Source: COE1 sp910588595
GTDB taxonomy: Bacteria; Bacillota; Clostridia; Lachnospirales; Lachnospiraceae
Length of the DNA: 64,000 nucleotides
Reading direction: 5' to 3'
NCBI GenBank assembly: GCA_948957135.1
Contig: CARDBT010000002.1
Coordinates: forward strand, 1-64,000
Shown here: one piece after another, positions 55,236 to 61,752 of the stretch
Layout: each line of letters opens with the position of its first letter
Position numbering within the stretch: the first letter of the stretch is position 1
Notes under the pieces: model-generated
What the model saw: only the letters and a program-made list of their open reading frames with translations
Database searches by the model: none
Told to the model about the DNA's origin: nothing
Position numbers and translations under genes: made by a program

Positions 55236-55587
55236 CGGCTTCCCGGACAGCCTCCGGACTCCTTGTCTCCGATGCTGCGGAAAGGTCTTTGTCGCATTTT
55301 CTTTTTGATAGTATGTGAAATTCGCTGTCAGAATATACAACATGACTGATTTGTGCAATATGTGAAAAACAGATGTGAAATAGTTTGTGCGAAATCGGGC
55401 GGAAAAGGCTTTTGTCCAATTTTGTTCTATCAAGCACAAAGAAATCTCTTTCATTTCGGGGAACGAAGAGCAGATACCCGTTCATCAATGACACACGGGA
55501 ACATAACACGTTTTGTTTCGACGCCGGGCTAATTTGCGAAAACGGGGAATGGCAGTATCTACACTGTCACTCCCCGGCGTTTTATTT

Positions 55588-55908
55588 TCAACCATTTTTC
55601 TGTTTATATTCCGTCCCCCACGCAACCATAGCGTCTAAAACAGGTTTCAGGCTATACCCCGTTTCTGTTAACGTATATTCCACCCGCGGCGGCACTTCCG
55701 GATATACTTTCCGGGTAAGTAACCCACTGTCTTCCATTGAGCGCAGATTTGCCGTCAAAACTTTTTGAGATACATTCCCGACAGATTTTTTTATTTCTCC
55801 AAATCGCTTTGTACCGTCTAACAGATCACGGATAATCAGCACTTTCCAACGGTCACTGATAAGCATAAGCGTCGTTTCCACCGGACAGGCAGGCAAATTT
55901 TTTTCCAT
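55588..55908 (-). CDS. HxlR-family transcriptional regulator
   Basis: A 106-residue winged-helix protein. Near the N-terminus is the Cys of ACPVETTLMLISDRWKVLII, as in redox-sensing HxlR/YodB proteins. The recognition part is FGEIKKSVGNVSQKVLTANL, and the wing is VPPRVEYTLTETG. HxlR proteins control oxidoreductase genes in response to electrophiles. It is divergent from the NAD(P)-binding protein gene with a 157-base gap. The start is 55908 or 55920. Confidence 0.92.
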   Translation of the reverse strand: MEKNLPACPVETTLMLISDRWKVLIIRDLLDGTKRFGEIKKSVGNVSQKVLTANLRSMEDSGLLTRKVYPEVPPRVEYTLTETGYSLKPVLDAMVAWGTEYKQKNG

Positions 55909-55957
55909 GAAAATCCCCATTTCTTCACAATCGTTTCTTTTGGGTAACTATGGCACA

Positions 55958-55971
55958 ATAAAGTGCGTACT
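55958..55971. promoter_or_regulatory. Candidate HxlR operator
   Basis: The palindrome AAAGTGCGTACTTT lies in the divergent gap between the hxlR and oxidoreductase genes and near the putative TATTATAAT -10 of the latter. Position and symmetry are the only evidence. Confidence 0.4.
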
Positions 55972-56065
55972 TTACGTTTTCTCTATACGGCTATATTATA
56001 ATCTTGCAAGCGAGAAAAAACAAGACGCAAACAAAAACAAAAAAGAAAACAGGAGGAACGACGCT

Positions 56066-56695
56066 ATGAAAATCGCAGTTATTTGTGCAAATGGGAAAGA
56101 GGGTAAATTGATTGTCGAGGAAGCGATCGCAAGAGGGGCAGACGTTACCGCCGTTGTCCGCGGCGAGAACCAGTCCGCAGCAAAACAGGTCATTCAGAAA
56201 GACCTGTTTGATCTGAACGCAGCCGATCTGGAGGGCTTTGATGTTGTGATTGACGCTTTCGGGGCATGGACGCCGGAAACCCTGCCGCAGCACAGCACTT
56301 CTCTGAAACATCTTTGCGACCTTGTAAGCGGCAGGACAACAAGACTTCTTGTTGTCGGCGGGGCGGGCAGCCTGTATGTGGACACGGAGCATACCATACA
56401 GGTCATGGACGGGGCAGACTTCCCGGAAATGTTCAAGCCGCTTGCTTCCAACATGGGCAAGGCGCTTGACGAACTCCGGACCAGAACCGATGTAAAATGG
56501 ACCTATATCAGCCCCGCCGGAGATTTTCAGGCAGACGGCGCCAAGACCGGGAAATACATTTTGGGCGGCGAAGAACTGACCTTGAACGCTAAGGGAGAAA
56601 GCGTGATCAGCTATGCCGACTATGCAGTCGCTATGGTTGATGAAGCGTTAAACGGAAACCATGTTCAGCAGAGAATTTCCGTTGTAGCAGACTAA
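56066..56695 (+). CDS. NAD(P)H-binding NmrA/SDR-like oxidoreductase
   Basis: A 209-residue protein with an N-terminal dinucleotide motif, KIAVICANGKEGKLIVEEAI, and VTAVVRG, of the atypical SDR (NAD(P)H-binding, YwnB-like) family. LLVVGGAGSLYVDTEHTIQV and WTYISPAGDFQADGAKTGKY are typical of it. The ATG at 56066 has GGAGG nine bases upstream. Divergent from hxlR, which probably controls it. It probably acts on quinone- or aldehyde-type stressors; substrate inferred only. Confidence 0.9.
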   Translation: MKIAVICANGKEGKLIVEEAIARGADVTAVVRGENQSAAKQVIQKDLFDLNAADLEGFDVVIDAFGAWTPETLPQHSTSLKHLCDLVSGRTTRLLVVGGAGSLYVDTEHTIQVMDGADFPEMFKPLASNMGKALDELRTRTDVKWTYISPAGDFQADGAKTGKYILGGEELTLNAKGESVISYADYAVAMVDEALNGNHVQQRISVVAD

Positions 56696-56739
56696 ACATG
56701 TCGATCATTTTGTCAACTGTTTAAACTCCCTGCCCCATA

Positions 56740-56913
56740 AGGAGCTGTAGAAAAATAACTGACGCATCTTGACTTGTCTATTTCTCCGATTATGCATATC
56801 AAAAAGCCTCGCCGTAGCCCGCTACGCCTACGTTTTTTGACAATTGCTTTAGCAATTTCACCTCGAAGAAATATCCTGCGCAAGTTGCATCGGTTATTTT
56901 CCTACAGTTCCTA
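56740..56913. mobile_element. MITE-like inverted-repeat element 4
   Basis: About 32-base terminal inverted repeats with 5 mismatches, starting AGGAGCTGTAGAAAAATAAC on the left and AGGAACTGTAGGAAAATAAC on the right (other strand). The interior holds a GCCGTAGC/GCTACGCC hairpin and the 13-base core shared with element 2. No open reading frame. Confidence 0.7.
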
Positions 56914-56927
56914 AGGGCAGGGGGCAT

Positions 56928-57070
56928 GACGAGAATCATTTCCCGATTACCTGCGTGATCGATATGATGTTATCCTCACGACAGATGAAATCTGCCGTGA
57001 GGATTGCGCCAGCCATCTTTTCGACCGCCAGTATAGCATGCCCCTTGCAGGCGATAGAAAGGAGGACGCT
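56928..57070 (+). other. Coding-like remnant in the macrodomain gene leader
   Basis: In frame with the downstream gene, the leader reads FPDYLRDRYDVILTTDEICR and continues CASHLFDRQYSMPLAGDRKE without a stop. It looks like the end of a lost gene cut by the adjacent MITE. The same stretch folds into a hairpin ATCCTCACGACAGAT/ATCTGCCGTGAGGAT at 56972-57004. Confidence 0.4.
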
Positions 57071-57898
57071 ATGACCCAGACAGAAAGGCTTACTTTTCTG
57101 ATAAACTATCTTCAAAGCGAAAATAACGAATTAAGATCAATAGATATTCCCACACAGGACACAGCAAGGAAACGTCTGTTACGTTCTCTTATGAATATTC
57201 GACCGCCAAAACCAGTCGCAAAAGAATTTTTGGCGGTACAGGACGCATATTTGCAGGAAGAATGTTCGGAAAAAGGTGTTATTTCATTATCGGATATTCC
57301 ATTGATACAACCGGGAATTTACTTATGGCAGGGCGATATCACCCGTCTGTCCGTAGACGCTATCGTAAATGCAGCCAACAGTGCCATGTTAGGCTGTTTC
57401 GTTCCCTGTCACGGGTGTATCGACAATGCGATCCATTCTGCCGCAGGCATAGAACTTCGCCTGGAATGTTCCCGTATCATGGAAAAGCAGAAAACAGAAG
57501 AACTTGCGGGAAGAGCAAAGATCACAAAAGCCTATAATCTTCCATGCCGTTACGTTCTTCACACGGTCGGTCCGATCATCCGCGGGGCAGTTATCGGGAA
57601 AAACCAAAACCTGTTATCAGACTGTTACCGTTCCTGTCTGGAACTTGCAGCAGCCTGTCAGTTGAAAAGTATCGCCTTTTGCTGTATCTCCACGGGAGAG
57701 TTTCATTTTCCCAATGAAAAAGCTGCCGAAATAGCAATACAGACGGTACAGGACTATCAAAAGAAAAATCAAAACAGTCTGGAGGTGGTTTTTAATGTGT
57801 TCAAAGACAACGACTACAAAATCTATCAGCAGTTGTTGGGATCGTGCGCAGGTGCGGCGTTCCATAGAAAAAGTGAAAAAGAAAATCGAACGCGCTGA
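57071..57898 (+). CDS. Zinc-containing macrodomain protein-ADP-ribose hydrolase
   Basis: A 275-residue protein of the microbial Zn-macrodomain class linked to SirTM sirtuins. A helical N-terminal part of ~85 residues precedes the macrodomain: LWQGDITRLSVDAIVNAANS, the zinc-site region CFVPCHGCIDNAIHSAAG, and GRAKITKAYNLPCRYVLHTV with IAFCCISTGEFHFPNEKAAE. Known members remove ADP-ribose placed on a lipoyl carrier protein by the partner sirtuin. The ATG at 57071 has GGAGG five bases upstream. It overlaps the next gene by 104 bases. Confidence 0.92.
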   Translation: MTQTERLTFLINYLQSENNELRSIDIPTQDTARKRLLRSLMNIRPPKPVAKEFLAVQDAYLQEECSEKGVISLSDIPLIQPGIYLWQGDITRLSVDAIVNAANSAMLGCFVPCHGCIDNAIHSAAGIELRLECSRIMEKQKTEELAGRAKITKAYNLPCRYVLHTVGPIIRGAVIGKNQNLLSDCYRSCLELAAACQLKSIAFCCISTGEFHFPNEKAAEIAIQTVQDYQKKNQNSLEVVFNVFKDNDYKIYQQLLGSCAGAAFHRKSEKENRTR

Positions 57899-58703
57899 CG
57901 CTGTTGTGATCGGCGCAGGTGCGGGACTGTCCGCCTCTGCCGGATTTGCCTATTCCGGGAAACGCTTTGAAGATCATTTTGCGGACTTTATAGAAAAATA
58001 TGGTTTTAGGGATATGTATTCCGCAGGCTTCTACCCATACAGCACATTAGAGGAATATTGGGCGTATTGGAGCCGTTACATTTATATCAACCGTTACCAG
58101 AATGCACCGAAATCCGTTTATAACGATCTATATGATCTGGTACAGGACAAAGACTATTTTGTTCTGACAACCAATGTAGACCACTGTTTCCAGAAGGCGG
58201 GTTTTGATAAACACAGACTGTTTTATACACAGGGCGATTATGGGTTGTGGCAATGCGGGAAGCCTTGTCACGATACGACTTACGATAATGAAACCATTAT
58301 TAAAAAAATGGTTGCCGAACAGGAAAATATGCGGAGTCCATCCAGGCTGATCTCTCACTGTCCCGTATGCGGTGCGCCTATGTCAATGAATCTAAGGGCA
58401 GACAGCACCTTTGTTGAAGACAGCGGCTGGCAAACAGCCGCCAGGCGGTATCAAAACTTTACACGCCGTCACAAAGGATCAGACATTTTATATCTGGAAT
58501 TGGGCGTCGGCGCCAATACGCCGGGAATCATCAAATACCCATTCTGGCAGATGACATATAACAATCCCAATGCCGCTTATGTATGTGTCAATCTGTCAGA
58601 AGCCTATATTCCGCCAGAGATCAGGAAACAGTCTATTTGTATTGATCAGGATATTGGAGATATTTTGAAACAGCTTACAGCAAACACTCTTTCGATCAGA
58701 TAA
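57795..58703 (+). CDS. SirTM-class Sir2-family ADP-ribosyltransferase
   Basis: A 302-residue sirtuin-like protein. It has the NAD motif AVVIGAGAGLSASAGFAYSG, the substrate-site TTNVDHCFQKAGFD, then LFYTQGDYGLWQC, and a zinc part with CPVCGAPMSMN. Members linked to macrodomain genes act as protein ADP-ribosyltransferases rather than deacetylases. GGAGGTGG about nine bases before ATG 57795 supports this start, giving a 104-base overlap in a different frame with the macrodomain gene. The lipoyl-carrier and lipoate-ligase genes that often accompany the pair are not in this window. Confidence 0.9.
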   Translation: MCSKTTTTKSISSCWDRAQVRRSIEKVKKKIERADAVVIGAGAGLSASAGFAYSGKRFEDHFADFIEKYGFRDMYSAGFYPYSTLEEYWAYWSRYIYINRYQNAPKSVYNDLYDLVQDKDYFVLTTNVDHCFQKAGFDKHRLFYTQGDYGLWQCGKPCHDTTYDNETIIKKMVAEQENMRSPSRLISHCPVCGAPMSMNLRADSTFVEDSGWQTAARRYQNFTRRHKGSDILYLELGVGANTPGIIKYPFWQMTYNNPNAAYVCVNLSEAYIPPEIRKQSICIDQDIGDILKQLTANTLSIR

Positions 58704-58765
58704 AAGTTCACAGGCAGGCAGATTGAAAAAAACGGTCATGCCTGAGGGCGCGGCCGCATATCACT

Positions 58766-59296
58766 TTATCGTTTCTGATACACTAATTCTACTATGCCAT
58801 TACTGCTTTTTGATGAAATGAAACGCAAATCTATTGTTTTGTCTATCACGTCAAAGAGGCGGATCCCATTCCCTAAAATCGTCGGAATGATGGAAATAGA
58901 ATATATATCGATCAGATTGTTTTGCATCAGCTGATGAACTATGTCAGCCCCGCCGCATACCCAAATATCCTTGCCGTCCTTTTGTTTCAATCCATTGACA
59001 AGGGTGCATGGATCTTCTGAAACAAAGGTTACATTGCTGTCCTGCGCACAATCCCTGTGTGTGATCACATAGCTTTGCAGGCTGTCATATACCCATTGTC
59101 CGGGAGATAACTCCTCCACGATCTGACGATAAGTCGTCCAGCCCATGATCACCGTATCAACGGTTTTTACAAAATCCGTGTAACTGTCATCACTTTCGAC
59201 GTCATTGTCCTGTCCCGCCAGCCAGTCAACCTTGCCGTCTATATCCGCGATATACCCGTCAAGGCTCATGGCAATAAATAAAACGATCTTCCGCAT
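58766..59296 (-). CDS. Dihydrofolate reductase-family (RibD C-terminal-like) protein
   Basis: A 176-residue protein with the DHFR/RibD_C fold: VLFIAMSLDGYIADIDGKVD, TVIMGWTTYRQIVEE, and DIWVCGGADIVHQLMQNNLI. The family contains YwjB/YyaP-like proteins of unknown substrate. It is convergent with the SirTM gene. The ATG has an AGGAG site. Confidence 0.92.
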   Translation of the reverse strand: MRKIVLFIAMSLDGYIADIDGKVDWLAGQDNDVESDDSYTDFVKTVDTVIMGWTTYRQIVEELSPGQWVYDSLQSYVITHRDCAQDSNVTFVSEDPCTLVNGLKQKDGKDIWVCGGADIVHQLMQNNLIDIYSISIIPTILGNGIRLFDVIDKTIDLRFISSKSSNGIVELVYQKR

Positions 59297-59452
59297 TTTT
59301 CATCTCCTGAATCCATTACGCTCCTGTCGGCAGGCAGAACTGCCCGCCTCATAAAGCCCGCCCCGAAGTCTCTTTGCACCTGATGTCGCGAAAAATCAGC
59401 CGCAACAGCAAGGGCAGGAGAGCTTCCGGGAAGCTGTAAAATACTTAAAATA

Positions 59453-61663
59453 CTATTGATGGATCGCGTTGCGCGTCCTATGGATAAAACCCCGCACCTT
59501 CGTGCGCTGCAAAAAGATATCGTAGCTCTTGATGATCAATACCGGGCACTTTGCCTGCTCCATGATCCTGTCCGTGCGGAATCCGGTCACAACCTCCTGG
59601 ATCCCCCAGTCGAGAGAAGCCCCCATGATGATCAGGTCGTACTGGTCAGAGAACTCCACGACCTTCTCGATCAGATCACCGCTGCAGACCATGATCTGCA
59701 CCGGCTGGTCAAACTTCGCAGCCGATCGGTCGAGATACGCTCTCGTGCTCTCGACGTCCTCCTCGTGGTCCACCACATTCAGGAGCGTGATCTTCGCCCC
59801 ATATCCGTTCGCAATACGGTTGACCACCTTCGCCGTCATCTTGGAATATTTCCCGCCCCCATACGGAAACAAAATATTCCTGAACTCCCTGCTCTGGCCA
59901 TTCATGCGCAGGATACCGACATCGGCAGGCGCTTCCTGCAGCATCTGGTATGTAATGTTGCCGTGCATGTATTTCACCAGTCCCGAACCGTGCCAGCCCA
60001 TGATCACCAGCGGATTTTTCTCTTTCTTCACCACGGACATGATCGCGTGAAAGGCATTGGTCGAATTGATCAGCACCGGGCGCATACACGGATCCGACTC
60101 GTACTCCTTGAGCATCTGGACAACGCTGTCCTGCACGCCCATGGACTGCATCATCGTATCGTAATCCGCGATCGTGAGCAGGTTATCCGGAAAGACATTG
60201 ACCTTCACCGGAACGACCGTCGTGCTCTCCTCCGCCATGGCGATCTTCCTGCCAAAGTTGAGCAGCCCCTCCGCCGTATACGGATTGGACACCGGAATGA
60301 TGATCTCGTTTTTCCTGTTTTCCTTTTTCTGCTCCCTGATCTCTGGCACATCGACGATCGATATTCCTTTGGAAGCGTATTTCAGCTTTGGCATGATCAG
60401 ATAATAGTACACAATGCCAGCGCCGATCACCGAGACCGCTATGATCAGTGCCGGGCGGTCTGATATGGCGAGATTGACAATCAGAAACAGGTTCAGACCG
60501 ATGCCAAGCAGCGGTGTGAGCGGGAAAAGCGGCACCCGGAATTTCCGCTCAAGCTCCGGCATTTTCCTCCGGAAAATGATCAGCGCCACATTGACGAGAC
60601 TGTACCCTGTCAATGAGAAGATACTGGTCACTGTCGAGATGTGCTCCAGATCCCTGATCGTCACTGCGATAAACACGATGACCGAGGAGATGACGATCGA
60701 AAAGACCGGCGTCTTCGTCGTCCTGTTGATCGCCTTGAACAGACTTGGCAGCCGCTGATCCCGCGCCATCGCAAAAGAAGTCCTCGAGGACGCCATGACC
60801 GCCGTGTTGATCGAGGAGAGCGTAGCGAGGATCCCCGCAAAGGCAAAGAGATAACCGCCAATTGTCCCTCCGATATGTACCGCCGTGTCGATCATCGGCG
60901 TGCTCGTGACCGCCGGCACCAGCTCCTGCCATGGAATGATCCCGCAGCCTATGAAAAACACCGACGTCTTGATCACGATAACCGCCGCGATCGAGATCAG
61001 GATCGCCTTCGGGATCGTCCTCTCCGGGTCGATGACCTCCTCGCTCGCCGTCGTGATCAGCCCATATCCGATGTAAGTCATATACAGAAAGCCCATCGCG
61101 TTGAACACACCCGACATTCCCTGCGGCGTGTACGGCGTCTGGTTCTCCATATCGATATGAAAAACTCCGACAATAACATACAGTGCAAGCAGCGCGATCA
61201 GGAGCGTCGTGATCACATTCTGCAGCGTCCCGGAACTTTTCGTCCCCTTGATATTCGTGAACATGACATAGACCACGAGCAGATAAGCCGCCGCCATCTG
61301 CGGAATAAACGGAAAGATATAGTTGATAAAATTGCCAAAACCAAGCGCAAACAGACCGCACGACATCGCATATCCAAGCCAGAATCCCCAGCCGCAGATA
61401 AAGCCCACGATATTGTTTCCGGTCGCCTCCTTCACATAGACGTAGCCGCCGCCCGCCTTCGGTATGACCGTCACCAGCTCCGCAAAAGATAATCCCGTGA
61501 ACACCGCCGCGATGCCCGCCAGAAAGATCGCCAGCGACGCGCCCGGTCCCGCCGCCGCATAGCTCGTGCCCGCCAGCACAAAGATCGCCGAACCGATCAT
61601 CGTCCCGATACTGATCATCAGCGCGGAGTACATTCCCAGAGTTCTGTCTAATTTCTGCTTCAT
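59453..61663 (-). CDS. APC-family amino-acid permease fused to universal-stress-type domains
   Basis: A 736-residue membrane protein. The first ~430 residues form 12 hydrophobic segments of the APC superfamily (MISIGTMIGSAIFVLAGTSY, GYGLITTASEEVIDPERTIP). The C-terminal ~280 residues are soluble with two UspA-like halves; the second has DLIIMGASLDWGIQEVVTGF, a Usp pattern. Similar fusions are seen in bacterial cationic amino-acid or polyamine transporters. Ligand unknown. GGGGG precedes the ATG. Confidence 0.93.
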   Translation of the reverse strand: MKQKLDRTLGMYSALMISIGTMIGSAIFVLAGTSYAAAGPGASLAIFLAGIAAVFTGLSFAELVTVIPKAGGGYVYVKEATGNNIVGFICGWGFWLGYAMSCGLFALGFGNFINYIFPFIPQMAAAYLLVVYVMFTNIKGTKSSGTLQNVITTLLIALLALYVIVGVFHIDMENQTPYTPQGMSGVFNAMGFLYMTYIGYGLITTASEEVIDPERTIPKAILISIAAVIVIKTSVFFIGCGIIPWQELVPAVTSTPMIDTAVHIGGTIGGYLFAFAGILATLSSINTAVMASSRTSFAMARDQRLPSLFKAINRTTKTPVFSIVISSVIVFIAVTIRDLEHISTVTSIFSLTGYSLVNVALIIFRRKMPELERKFRVPLFPLTPLLGIGLNLFLIVNLAISDRPALIIAVSVIGAGIVYYYLIMPKLKYASKGISIVDVPEIREQKKENRKNEIIIPVSNPYTAEGLLNFGRKIAMAEESTTVVPVKVNVFPDNLLTIADYDTMMQSMGVQDSVVQMLKEYESDPCMRPVLINSTNAFHAIMSVVKKEKNPLVIMGWHGSGLVKYMHGNITYQMLQEAPADVGILRMNGQSREFRNILFPYGGGKYSKMTAKVVNRIANGYGAKITLLNVVDHEEDVESTRAYLDRSAAKFDQPVQIMVCSGDLIEKVVEFSDQYDLIIMGASLDWGIQEVVTGFRTDRIMEQAKCPVLIIKSYDIFLQRTKVRGFIHRTRNAIHQ

Positions 61664-61752
61664 AGTAAGCCCCCTTTGTGGAATACATTTTAACGCTTTC
61701 GCGCTTTGATGTCAACTTGTTCACTGTTGCTGCAGCTTCTCCGACTTCCGCT

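Noticed and set aside
55228..55509. A 93-codon minus-strand frame before the chromate transporter
   Set aside because: No family pattern or ribosome site, and it is overlapped by equally long frames on both strands.
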